A DNA stretch of 39,606 bases. It comes from DATFWC01 sp045801465. GTDB lineage: Bacteria > Pseudomonadota > Alphaproteobacteria > Rhizobiales > Xanthobacteraceae. This document shows positions 1 to 9,863 of the stretch, piece by piece. Location of the stretch: positions 1 through 39,606 of the forward strand of contig JBJMSU010000053.1 in the NCBI GenBank assembly GCA_045801465.1, given 5' to 3'. The notes under the pieces are model-generated. The model made no database searches. It was not told the DNA's origin and worked only from the letters and a program-made list of their open reading frames with translations. The translations under genes and the position numbers were made by a program. Position 1 is the first letter of the stretch; each line of letters begins with the position of its first letter.

Positions 1-2
1 GC

Positions 3-53
3 GAATTCTTCGAGGGACATTTTGCGATGCCGGTGATGGAGTCGTCGACTTAG
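3..53 (+). CDS. C-terminal fragment of an unidentified protein
   Basis: An open frame runs in from the left edge and stops at TAG (51-53), giving the 16-residue tail EFFEGHFAMPVMESST. It is too short to assign to a family. The stop codon sits at the edge of the repeat that follows, a common arrangement for such elements. It may also be a chance frame. Confidence 0.25.
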   Translation, partial: EFFEGHFAMPVMESST

Positions 54-118
54 AGCATTTTCAAGCGAAGTGGGCACCGGTTCGCGTTAAGAAAATGCGA
101 CAAGCCAAAATTAGAGCG
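52..118. repeat. Palindromic intergenic repeat (AGAGCATTTTC type)
   Basis: The stretch starts AGAGCATTTTC, carries GTGGGCACCGGTTCGCG in the middle, and returns with GAAAATGCG before AAAATTAGAGC. GCATTTTC and GAAAATGC are inverted, so the transcript could fold. From memory, elements of this pattern are widespread between genes in Bradyrhizobium and relatives. It separates the end of the left-edge gene from the end of the convergent AI-2E permease and may act as a bidirectional transcript end. Confidence 0.6.
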
Positions 119-124
119 GGCGAG

Positions 125-1309
125 CTAGCTGGGCAAATTGACCTCCGGCTTGGGAAAGACGTGCTTCAGCGCCACCAGTGCCGTGATCAGCAGCGGCACG
201 GCGAGGAAGGCGCCGATCGGTCCCCACAGCCAGGTCCAGAACGCCAGCGCGAGAAAGACGTTCAACGGATTGAGCGTGAGCCGCCGCCCCATGATGGACG
301 GCGTGATGAAATGGCCCTCCAGCGTGGTCATCGCGATGAAACAGGCAGGCGCGATCAGCGCTTCTCCGAGCGTCGGAAACGTCACGATGCCGACCGCGAA
401 CAGCACGAGGTTCATGGCGAGCGGCCCGAGATACGGAATGTAGTTGAGGACGAACGCCAGCACCCCCCACACGGCGATGTTCGGCAGCCCGGCGAAATGG
501 GCGATCACGGCGGTGCCGAAACCGACCAGAATATTGATTACCGTGACCACGGTGAGATAGTCGGTGAGCTCGTGCTCGACGTCGTTGAGGATATGCAGGC
601 TGAGCAGGCGCGCATCGCGGTCGTGGAACACGTGGACCAGGTAGCGCCGCATCTCATTGCGCCCGAGCAGAAAAAAGAACAGCGTGCCGAAGAAGACGAT
701 GAGCTCGCCCACCGCCGGCGTCAGCACCGTCAAGACCGGCGCAACCAGGCTAGGCCCCACGTCGATCTGCACGGTATTTTTATCTTGCGGCAGGAGGGCA
801 TTGCGGATGTCGCGCAAGGCGGCAAGCGGACGGTCGAAGACCTGCAGCTTTTCCCGCAGCGTATGACCCACGTCGGGCGCCTTGCCGATCCATTCGACGA
901 CCGGCGCCGACACCAACGTGATCACCAGGGACAGAAGCCCGACAAAGATCGCCATCACCAATGTGGCGGCGAGCCATGACGGGATGCGGTAACGCGACGC
1001 CAGGCCCACCAGCGGCCAGAGCATCAGCCCGATCACGATCGCCGACACGACGGGCAAGAGAATCGTGCGCCCGAACTCGAGGGCGGCACATGCCAGCAGA
1101 AAGAAGATGCCGACGATGGCCACGCGCGCCGTGATGTCCCACGGAATCGCCGCGAGGCCGACGCGCTCCTCCTCCGCGTCGTCGGCGGGAGGGCCGTCCT
1201 GCGGGGGCCGGCGAACGTCCAACAGCATCTCCTTTGGCGCCTGAGGGCCCCGTACTAATCCCAAAGGAGCGAAATGGTTGCGGGCCTCGCCTGCGGCCGT
1301 CCGCGTCAC
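125..1309 (-). CDS. AI-2E family transporter (PerM/UPF0118-type inner-membrane permease)
   Basis: A 394-residue polytopic membrane protein of the AI-2E/PerM family, whose members export or exchange small molecules or ions; the substrate cannot be told from sequence. After a 50-residue cytoplasmic N-terminus, paired hydrophobic helices lie near residues 60-100 and 115-145, followed by a soluble loop (about 150-195) and a C-terminal helix block. That block holds the family-typical stretches YIPYLGPL, EGHFITPSIMGRR and LNPLNVFLAL. The GTG start at 1309 overlaps the agmatinase stop as GTGA, implying translational coupling. An alternative ATG at 1228 has AAAGGAG directly before it with almost no spacing, so the upstream GTG is preferred but not proven. 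The family call is secure. Confidence 0.88.
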   Translation of the reverse strand: MTRTAAGEARNHFAPLGLVRGPQAPKEMLLDVRRPPQDGPPADDAEEERVGLAAIPWDITARVAIVGIFFLLACAALEFGRTILLPVVSAIVIGLMLWPLVGLASRYRIPSWLAATLVMAIFVGLLSLVITLVSAPVVEWIGKAPDVGHTLREKLQVFDRPLAALRDIRNALLPQDKNTVQIDVGPSLVAPVLTVLTPAVGELIVFFGTLFFFLLGRNEMRRYLVHVFHDRDARLLSLHILNDVEHELTDYLTVVTVINILVGFGTAVIAHFAGLPNIAVWGVLAFVLNYIPYLGPLAMNLVLFAVGIVTFPTLGEALIAPACFIAMTTLEGHFITPSIMGRRLTLNPLNVFLALAFWTWLWGPIGAFLAVPLLITALVALKHVFPKPEVNLPS

Positions 1310-2268
1310 CTCGGCCGCTGCTTCTGCGCCAGCGCGCCGATGTGGCGCTGCACCACCGTGGCGGCGGCGATCGCCGTGATATCGGCATGATCGTAAGCCG
1401 GCGCGACCTCGACCACATCCATGCCGCGCCAGTCCAGATCGGCAATGCCTGCCAACATGGCGAACGCCTCGCGCGAGGTCAGTCCGCCCGACACAGGAGT
1501 GCCGGTCCCGGGAGCAAAGGCCGGATCGAGACAGTCGATATCGAAGCTCAGATAGGCGGCGCCCTGCCCCACTCGGCTGCGAATGCGCGCGACCACGCCG
1601 TCGATCCCGAGCGCATCGACCGCCGCAGCGTCGATGATCTCGACACCGTAATCGGCCGGCGCATGGGTGCGAATGCCGATCTGGATCGAACGCTGCGGAT
1701 CGATGAGGCCGCGCCGGATCGCGCGGGTGATGAAGCTGCCGTGACCGATCCTCTGCTCGTCGTCGTCCCAGGTGTCCTGATGGGCGTCGAACTGCACGAG
1801 GGCGAGCGGACCATGGCGGGCGGCATGCGCCTCGAGCAGCGGAAAGGTGACGAAGTGATCGCCTCCGAGAGACATGAGATGCACGCCGGCTTCGAGGATG
1901 GCGGCCGCCTGTGACTTGATGGCGGCGCGGATTTCCAGCGGGCGCGCATACTCGAAGCCGCAGTCGCCGTAGTCCACGACCGTGAGGGAAGCGAACGGAT
2001 CGATGCCGAACGGGTATTGCGGATCGCCGTCGAAGATCGCCGACGCGCGCCGGATCGCCTGCGGCCCGAAGCGCGCCCCGGGGCGGTTCGAGGTGGCGGC
2101 ATCGAACGGAATGCCCCAGACCACCGCGTCGACGCCGTTGAGGTCGCGGCTGTAGCGGCGGCGCATGAACGAGAGCACGCCGCCGTAGGTCGGCTCCTGG
2201 GCGCCGCCGCGCAGCGGCCCGAAAACGGCATTGTCCGTGTGCGGCAGACGGGAGGATTCGGGTTTCAT
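1306..2268 (-). CDS. speB: Agmatinase / ureohydrolase-family hydrolase
   Basis: A 320-residue cytosolic enzyme of the arginase/agmatinase fold, which releases urea from a guanidino substrate using a binuclear manganese centre. The metal-binding motifs are intact: GGDH (135-138), DAHQD (161-165) and SFDIDCLDP (241-249) followed by APGTGTP. Length and the HGSFITRAI segment fit agmatinase (agmatine to putrescine) better than arginase. Paralogues acting on guanidinobutyrate or other guanidino acids share these motifs, so the exact substrate is open. The ATG at 2268 is preceded by a weak AGGT. Its stop overlaps the start of the AI-2E permease, so the two are probably co-expressed, and a guanidine- or polyamine-related role for the permease is conceivable but unproven. 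Confidence 0.88.
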   Translation of the reverse strand: MKPESSRLPHTDNAVFGPLRGGAQEPTYGGVLSFMRRRYSRDLNGVDAVVWGIPFDAATSNRPGARFGPQAIRRASAIFDGDPQYPFGIDPFASLTVVDYGDCGFEYARPLEIRAAIKSQAAAILEAGVHLMSLGGDHFVTFPLLEAHAARHGPLALVQFDAHQDTWDDDEQRIGHGSFITRAIRRGLIDPQRSIQIGIRTHAPADYGVEIIDAAAVDALGIDGVVARIRSRVGQGAAYLSFDIDCLDPAFAPGTGTPVSGGLTSREAFAMLAGIADLDWRGMDVVEVAPAYDHADITAIAAATVVQRHIGALAQKQRPR

Positions 2269-2431
2269 GCGCTAACCTGATGCTGGCCGAAACGCGTTCG
2301 GCCGCTTAGATAATGCACGACGCCGGCGTCAATAGAGGGGCCGGCAGCTTTCCCCGTCATTCTTGGTTCCGCCATCCCCGTGGCATAGTGATCGACTGAT
2401 TCGTTTCGATTTCCAGCATTCGCAGACCACC

Positions 2432-4477
<2,046 letters not shown>

Positions 4478-4481
4478 GCTT

Positions 4482-4562
4482 GTAGGATCGGTTGAGCGAA
4501 GCGAACCCCATCGCGAACATCGCAACCAATGATGGGTTTCGCTGGCGCTCAACCCATCCTAC
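4482..4562. repeat. Palindromic intergenic repeat (GTAGGAT..GGTTGAGCG type)
   Basis: The left arm (4482-4512) begins GTAGGATCGGTTGAGCG and ends CCCCATC. The right arm (4531-4562) begins GATGGGTTTCGCT and ends CAACCCATCCTAC. The arms are imperfect inverted copies with an 18-nt centre. The element fills the gap between the convergent ends of parE and the M20 peptidase and could work as a bidirectional transcript end. A half-copy of the same family lies at 37404-37436. Confidence 0.75.
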
Positions 4563-4566
4563 GACG

Positions 4567-5847
4567 TTACATCCCCCTGCCCTCCGCCACATCCATGATC
4601 AGGCGCGTGAGCAGATAGAGGCGCGGCTCGATCGAATCGATCAGGACGTATTCGGCTTCGATCGAGTGAGCGCCAAAGCCCTGCAGGCCCAGGCGCTCGA
4701 TGACCGGCGCCTGGGTGTTCAGCGCCGCGAAAGCGGCATCGGTGCCGCCGCCTTCCGCCACCGGGTCGACGACCAGCTCCTTGCCAAGCTCGCGATAGAT
4801 CTGCTGCGCGTGGCGGCCAAGCGCCTGTGACGCCGGCGTTGCCTCCAGCGGCGGACGGCGGCGCTCGAACGTCATGGAGACCTTCGCCTCCGGCAAGAGC
4901 TGCGTCTTGATGCGCTCGCGCACCTTCGCCTCGATGGCGTCGTAGTCCGCCACCCGCAGCACGCGCACGTCGGCGACCGCCTGTGCGTTGGGCGGGATCA
5001 TGTTGCGGGTGCGGCCGGCATTCGCCAGGGTCCAGTTCATCTTGAGCCCGGTCGCCGGGTCGGACAGATCGCGCGTCTGCAGCACTTGGTGCGCGAGCTC
5101 GTAGAGCGCATTCACGCCGCGTTCCGGGCTGAAGCCCGAATGCGACGCTCGGCCCTCCACGGTGAGATTGATCGACGCGATGCCGCTCGTCGCCAGCGCC
5201 AGCTTGTCGGATGCCGCAAGCGAGGCCTCGACCGAGAACGTCGCATCGTGCTCGGCGCCGAGCCGGGTGATCAGGCTGCGCGAGCCGGGCGAAGAGATCT
5301 CCTCGTCGGCGTTGATGAGCACGGTGAGCGTGGCGTACTGGCGGAAATCCAAGGCCTTGAGCATCGCCAAGGTGTGGAGGATGAGGGCGATCCCCTGCTT
5401 GTCGTCGGCGATCCCCAGGCCATAGGCGCGATTGCCGTCAACGCGGAACGGCTGCTTCGCCAGCATGCCGCGCTGGTACACGGTATCCATGTGGGCGATC
5501 AGGAGGATTCTCTTCGCACCCGTGCCGGTGAACGTGGCGCGCACCATCCGGCCGATCCGCTCGGGCGTGTCTTCCATCCGGTAGACGTCGCTCGCCTCGA
5601 CCAGCTCGACCTCGCCGCCCAGGTCCTTGAGCCGCGCCGCAATGACGTCGGCCAGCCGGTCGAGTCCTTCCGTGTCGCGGCTCCCGGACTCGATCGACAC
5701 CAGGTCGCGCAGGGTTTCGAGCAGCGCCGGCCGTTCCTGCCGGGCGAGCGACCGCACCGGCTCGCCCGTCTGGCCGAGCGCCTGCGTCGTGCCCGCCAGA
5801 ACACCTACGAGCGCAAAGACGTATGCAAATTTCTCGATCTGTTGCAT
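4567..5847 (-). CDS. Secreted M20 family metallopeptidase (glutamate carboxypeptidase-like)
   Basis: A 426-residue zinc exopeptidase of the M20/CPG2 group, which removes C-terminal glutamate or similar residues from peptides or folates. Zinc and catalytic motifs are present: AHMDTV (H119, D121), GIADDKQG (148-149), the NADEE pair (182-183), EGGGTDAAF, and GAHSIEAEYVLID with the late histidine. A dimerisation domain lies between, with the family histidine in GRASHSGFSPERG. The start at 5847 is chosen because it opens directly into a signal peptide (MQQIEKFAYVFALVGVLAG, cleavage near ALGQ), whereas the upstream in-frame start adds 38 low-quality residues. A periplasmic location is therefore predicted. 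Substrate specificity cannot be read from sequence. Confidence 0.9.
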   Translation of the reverse strand: MQQIEKFAYVFALVGVLAGTTQALGQTGEPVRSLARQERPALLETLRDLVSIESGSRDTEGLDRLADVIAARLKDLGGEVELVEASDVYRMEDTPERIGRMVRATFTGTGAKRILLIAHMDTVYQRGMLAKQPFRVDGNRAYGLGIADDKQGIALILHTLAMLKALDFRQYATLTVLINADEEISSPGSRSLITRLGAEHDATFSVEASLAASDKLALATSGIASINLTVEGRASHSGFSPERGVNALYELAHQVLQTRDLSDPATGLKMNWTLANAGRTRNMIPPNAQAVADVRVLRVADYDAIEAKVRERIKTQLLPEAKVSMTFERRRPPLEATPASQALGRHAQQIYRELGKELVVDPVAEGGGTDAAFAALNTQAPVIERLGLQGFGAHSIEAEYVLIDSIEPRLYLLTRLIMDVAEGRGM

Positions 5848-6231
5848 GGCTGCGCACCGTTGCGCGGATCGCGGCTCGGCCGGCAACACGCAACAGCCGA
5901 TGGCACGCGCTGCGACATCAGGATGACGGGGTTTTCCGGCATCGGCAAGGACGAGCCCCATCCGAGACGCAGCCCGGCTCTCAGCCCGGCACAGTTGTGG
6001 CGGCCGGACTCGCCGTCTATGCTGCCCGCCGAAACGGGCAAGTCATTCGTTCGGAACAGCAACGGCGGCGGTGAAGGGCGACGTCGCCACCGGCCTGGCT
6101 CCGCGAGCGTGATCTAAAACCACCGCCCAAGCTCGAGACTCCTGAATTCATCGACTTGCCCGATCCGGCAATGCGGCGAGGCGGCGCGGCGTGCCGTTGC
6201 GCCAAGGATGAAAGCTCGAACGGAGGAAACG
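5848..6231. other. Divergent intergenic region
   Basis: A gap of 384 bases lies between two divergently transcribed exported-protein genes. I see no RNA gene, no repeat of the three local families and no convincing sigma-70 promoter. The only clear signal is a strong Shine-Dalgarno GGAGG near 6220 before the gene at 6232. Promoters for both flanking genes must lie here. Confidence 0.5.
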
Positions 6232-7896
6232 ATGCGCAAATATCTTCTTTGGCTAATCGCCTGTGCCGGCTTGGCGATGCCTTCCCTTCTCTCGGGCTCA
6301 GTTGCGGCGCAGAACAACCTCGCGATGACCGGCGTCGTGACGTCGGCCGAGGAAGGCGCGATGGAAGGCGTGCTGGTGAATGCCAAGAAGGGCATCATCA
6401 CGATCACGGTGGTGAGCGACAAGGACGGGCGCTACAGCTTCCCGGCCGCCAAGCTCGAGCCTGGCCAATATGCGCTGAGCGTCCGCGCGGTCGGCTACGA
6501 GCTCGACGGCCGGCCGTCGGTGGACGTCGCCCAGGACAAAGCCGCCAGTCTCGACCTCAAGCTGCGCAAGACCAGAAAGCTCTCATCCCAGCTCAGCAAC
6601 GCGGAATGGATCTTGAGCGCTCCCGGCACGCCGCAACAGAAGCTCGTCTTCTTCAATTGCGTGAGCTGCCATACGGTCGAGCGCATCGTGAAGTCCAACC
6701 ACGATGCAGCCGGCTTCGTCGAGGTGCTCAAGCGCATGTCGGGCTACGCCAACCAGAGCACGCCACTGCACCCGCAGCGGCGCATCGCCCAACGGCTGCT
6801 GGAGGAGCGCGGTGACCAGCGCGAGGCCGCTTTCCGACAGCGCGCCGAATACCTTGCCACCATCAACCTGAGCGAAGGCACGACTTGGGAATATCCGCTC
6901 AAGACGCTGCCGCGCCCGACCGGGCGGGCGACGCGCGTCATCATTACGGAGTACGATCTGCCGCGGCCGACCATCGAGCCGCACGACGTCATCCTCGATA
7001 AGGATGGGACGCCCTGGTACTCCAACTTCGGCGAGCAGACGTTCGGCAAGATCGATCCCAAGACCGGCAAGCACACGGAATACAACGTCGATGAGCTCAA
7101 GAAGGGCTGGCCCACCGGCATGCTGGGCCTGCGCGCCGACCGCGACGGCAACATGTGGCTCGGCATGATGTACCAGGGCGCGATCGCCAAGTTCAATCCC
7201 AAGACCGAGACGTTCCAGTACTGGAGCCTGCCGCCCGAGATGAACAAGGACATGACGCAGGTCAACATGGTGCGGGCGGAATCCGCCCACGTCGACGGCA
7301 AGGTGTGGTCGCAGAACAACGGCTTCGCGGCCGTGCACCGGCTCGATCTCGCCTCCGGCCAGATCGAGACGTTCGAGCCATTCAAGGGTGCCAAGGCGGG
7401 CGACGTCCACAACATCTACGACGTGATTCCCGACTCGCAGAACAACGTCTATTTCACCGACTTCGGCCGCGAACACATCGGGCGCATCGATGCCAAGACC
7501 AACGAGGTGAAGCTGTACACGATGCCGACCAAGGCGTCGGCGCCGCGCCGCGGCATGATGGATGCGCAGGATCGCCTCTGGTTCGGCCAGTACCGCGGCA
7601 ACAAGATCGCCATGTTCGACACCAAAACGGAAAAGTTCCAGGAATGGGAGATGCCGACGCCGTGGTCGGGGCCCTATGACGTCGCGCTCGACAAGAACGG
7701 CGAAGCGTGGACCGGCTCGATGATGACCGACCGCATCTCGCGGCTCGATCCCAAGACCGGCGAGGTCGTCGATTATCTGCTGCCGCGCTCCACCAACATC
7801 CGCCGCGTGTTCGTCGACAATTCGACGACGCCGGTGACCTTCTGGGTCGGCAGCAACCACGGCGCCTCGATCATCAAGCTGGAGCCGCTCGACTAG
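6232..7896 (+). CDS. Exported carboxypeptidase-regulatory-like / CxxCH / streptogramin-lyase-like beta-propeller protein
   Basis: A 554-residue exported protein with three recognisable parts. A signal peptide (about 1-26, ending SVAAQ) is followed by a CarboxypepD_reg-like beta-sandwich (about 30-112; GVVTSAEEGAMEGVLV, DKDGRYSF). Next comes a helical segment carrying CVSCH (143-147), the c-type haem attachment motif. A propeller then runs from about 235 to the end, built from repeats of the types DKDGTPWYSNF, GKIDPKTGK, DRDGNMWLG and AKFNPKTETF, as in the Vgb/streptogramin lyase and NHL/SMP-30-like folds. ATG 6232 is preceded by GGAGG at good spacing, better than the ATG 24 bp upstream. A Bug receptor follows 12 bp downstream. 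Lyase activity is not implied; a periplasmic redox or binding role is inference. Confidence 0.85.
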   Translation: MRKYLLWLIACAGLAMPSLLSGSVAAQNNLAMTGVVTSAEEGAMEGVLVNAKKGIITITVVSDKDGRYSFPAAKLEPGQYALSVRAVGYELDGRPSVDVAQDKAASLDLKLRKTRKLSSQLSNAEWILSAPGTPQQKLVFFNCVSCHTVERIVKSNHDAAGFVEVLKRMSGYANQSTPLHPQRRIAQRLLEERGDQREAAFRQRAEYLATINLSEGTTWEYPLKTLPRPTGRATRVIITEYDLPRPTIEPHDVILDKDGTPWYSNFGEQTFGKIDPKTGKHTEYNVDELKKGWPTGMLGLRADRDGNMWLGMMYQGAIAKFNPKTETFQYWSLPPEMNKDMTQVNMVRAESAHVDGKVWSQNNGFAAVHRLDLASGQIETFEPFKGAKAGDVHNIYDVIPDSQNNVYFTDFGREHIGRIDAKTNEVKLYTMPTKASAPRRGMMDAQDRLWFGQYRGNKIAMFDTKTEKFQEWEMPTPWSGPYDVALDKNGEAWTGSMMTDRISRLDPKTGEVVDYLLPRSTNIRRVFVDNSTTPVTFWVGSNHGASIIKLEPLD

Positions 7897-7908
7897 GCGG
7901 AAGCCGCC

Positions 7909-8892
7909 ATGATCTTCGCACGCGCGCTCGCGGCGCCGTTTTTCGCCGCGTGCATTTTCCTGAGCGGTGCCGCATCGGCGCAGACCTATCCCAGCCGTCC
8001 GGTCACGCTCGTCGTGCCCTACCCGCCCGGCGGCGCCACCGATGCGATCGCGCGCATCATGCAGGACAGCATGTCGCAATCGCTCGGCCAGCAGGTCGTC
8101 ATCGAAAATATCGGCGGCGCCGGCGGCATGATCGCTGCCGCCCGTGCCGCCCGCGCCGCGCCCGACGGCTATACCATGCTGCTGCATCAAGTGGCGATCG
8201 CGGCGGGGATGACGCTCTATCCGAATCTGACATTCGACGCCGAAAAGGATTTCGTCACCATCGGGCTCGTCAACACTGCTGCGACCACCGTCGTGGCACG
8301 CCCCAACCTGCCGCCGAACAATATCGGCGAGCTGGTGAAATGGATGAACGAGCCCGGACAGGACACCAAGATCGCGCATGCCGGCGTCGGTTCGTTCGGC
8401 CATCTGGCCGGCGTGCTCTTCGCCCAGGAGGTCGGCGGGACGGTTACGCAGATTCCCTATCGTGGTGCTGGCCCGGCGCTCAACGACCTGCTTGGGGGTG
8501 TTGCCGACGTGAGCGCACAGTCGGCGGTGGCCGCCGGGCCCTTGGTCAAGGCCGGCAAGCTCAAGGCTTACGCCATCATCGGCCGATCGCGGTTCGCCGG
8601 TCTGCCGGACCTCCCGACCATGGGGGAGGTCGGCTACAAGAAGCTCGATCTCGATTTCTGGCACATGCTGTTCGCGCCGGCCGGCACGCCGCGGCCGATC
8701 ATCGATCGGCTGAATGCCGCGCTGCGCCACGCGTTCGCCGATGCCAAGGTGCGCAAGACGTTCGAAGAAGGCGGCCTGGATCTGTTCCCGCCCGACCAGC
8801 AGACGCCGGAAGCGGGAAGCGCATTGCTCACGCGCGAGATCAAGCTGTGGGGCGACGTGATCCGCGCCAACAAGATCTCGGCTCAGCAGTGA
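7909..8892 (+). CDS. Bug-family tripartite tricarboxylate transporter substrate-binding protein
   Basis: A 327-residue periplasmic solute receptor of the TctC/Bug family, which binds carboxylates or other small organic molecules. The signal peptide ends at GAASAQ (about residue 24), directly followed by the family opening YPSRPVTLVVPYPPGGATD. Other family stretches are VIENIGGAGG, AHAGVGSFGHLAG, PYRGAGPALNDLLGG and the C-terminal FAPAGTPRPIIDRLNAALR. The start has GGAAG six bases upstream and lies 12 bp after the propeller gene, so the two are probably co-transcribed. No TctA or TctB membrane gene is present, so this is an orphan receptor, as is common for Bug proteins. The ligand is unknown; the neighbour suggests delivery of a compound handled by the haem/propeller protein. 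Confidence 0.92.
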   Translation: MIFARALAAPFFAACIFLSGAASAQTYPSRPVTLVVPYPPGGATDAIARIMQDSMSQSLGQQVVIENIGGAGGMIAAARAARAAPDGYTMLLHQVAIAAGMTLYPNLTFDAEKDFVTIGLVNTAATTVVARPNLPPNNIGELVKWMNEPGQDTKIAHAGVGSFGHLAGVLFAQEVGGTVTQIPYRGAGPALNDLLGGVADVSAQSAVAAGPLVKAGKLKAYAIIGRSRFAGLPDLPTMGEVGYKKLDLDFWHMLFAPAGTPRPIIDRLNAALRHAFADAKVRKTFEEGGLDLFPPDQQTPEAGSALLTREIKLWGDVIRANKISAQQ

Positions 8893-8937
8893 GCCTGCGA
8901 CAGGGCGAGATGACTTGTCTTCGAACGTCCCCATTTT

Positions 8938-9023
8938 CGTCATTGCCGGGCTTGACCCGGCAATCCATCGTTTGAATTGGATCACGTTTATGATGGATGC
9001 GCGGGTCAAGCCCGCGCATGACG
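8938..9023. repeat. Palindromic intergenic repeat (CGTCATTGCCGGGCTTGAC type)
   Basis: Two 32-nt inverted arms lie at 8938-8969 (CGTCATTGCCGGGCTTGACC..) and 8992-9023 (..GGGTCAAGCCCGCGCATGACG), separated by 22 nt. Each arm has its own inner stem: TGCCGGG/CCCGGCA in the left and TGCGCGGG/CCCGCGCA in the right. The pattern matches a repeat commonly seen between rhizobial genes. It sits between the convergent ends of the Bug receptor and the first MBL gene. Confidence 0.8.
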
Positions 9024-9039
9024 AGTCAACGCAAGTGGA

Positions 9040-9855
9040 TCATGCTCCGGCGCCGGTCAGCGCCACCTTTTCGTTCGTTCCCGACTCAGGAACCTGGGCG
9101 CCGTATTTCAGCCCTTCCTTCACCTTGGGCACCGTGAGGCTGACATCCGTGATCGGCAGGCCATGGGTCGGCGCGATGGTCTTGACGCCTAACCGTTCGA
9201 TCAGGTGATCGAGCCGATCGCAATAGGCGTCCATGTTGGCGAACTTGGTCCAGAACAGCGCCAAGTCGGCGAACACCGCCGACACGTCCGGCAGGTCGAG
9301 CGAGGTCGCCTCTTCGGCAACCAAGCCGCAGTGGCCGTCCTCGTGATAGTGGCTGTAGGCGAAGCCGTCGCCCGGGAACAGCACGCGCTCGCGTGTGTCG
9401 AAACCCCACCAGGTCGTGCGCAGATCGCGGATCACCGGCTCGACCGCCATCAGGCTCCTGCCGCCGAGGTCGATCTCGTCGCCCTCGTGCATCCAGCGCA
9501 TGCGGTGCTCGTATTGCGGGAACGCCAGATGATAGTCGCTGACGTCGCCGCACAGGATCGCATCAGGAAAGGTCTTGAGCACGCGGCCGAGCCCGCCGCA
9601 ATGCGGGGTCTCCTGGTGGGTGACGAACAGATATTTCAGCGGCGGCACGCCGCGGGCGAACAGCTCGTTCATGTGCCGCTCGATGACCGGAAAATCCTTC
9701 GGGTGGCCGGTCTCGACCAGGCATGACGCGGCTTCGCCGGCGATCAGGAACGCGGCGTTGTAGCCATGATAGACCTTGCCCTTGTGACGCTGCGCCAGGC
9801 AGTCGCCGATCCAGAACACGCCGGGCGCGATCTCGCGGGGCATCCTGTTCGCCAT
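9040..9855 (-). CDS. MBL-fold metallo-hydrolase, flavodiiron-like (partial ligand set)
   Basis: A 271-residue metallo-beta-lactamase-fold protein. The metal-site signature is THQETPHCGG: H80-x-E82-x-P84-H85, resembling the flavodiiron HxExDH pattern, with proline where the family usually has aspartate. FPGDGFAYSHYH (D163) and APTHG (H231) supply later ligands. The position usually filled by the fourth histidine appears to be in VIRDLRTTWW, so that ligand is probably lost. There is no flavodoxin domain and no signal peptide. It lies 8 bp downstream of the second MBL gene and was probably co-transcribed with it. The fold is certain; a di-iron oxygen- or NO-linked activity is only a family analogy. 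Confidence 0.8.
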   Translation of the reverse strand: MANRMPREIAPGVFWIGDCLAQRHKGKVYHGYNAAFLIAGEAASCLVETGHPKDFPVIERHMNELFARGVPPLKYLFVTHQETPHCGGLGRVLKTFPDAILCGDVSDYHLAFPQYEHRMRWMHEGDEIDLGGRSLMAVEPVIRDLRTTWWGFDTRERVLFPGDGFAYSHYHEDGHCGLVAEEATSLDLPDVSAVFADLALFWTKFANMDAYCDRLDHLIERLGVKTIAPTHGLPITDVSLTVPKVKEGLKYGAQVPESGTNEKVALTGAGA

Positions 9856-9863
9856 GCTCTGAT

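Noticed and set aside
6232..7896. Virginiamycin B lyase (vgb) resistance gene
   Set aside because: Only the propeller fold is shared; the additional domains, haem motif and export signal argue for another role.
6583..9009. An 808-codon minus-strand frame across the propeller and Bug genes
   Set aside because: It is antisense to two genes with signal peptides and family motifs, spans their junction, and shows no recognisable domain.
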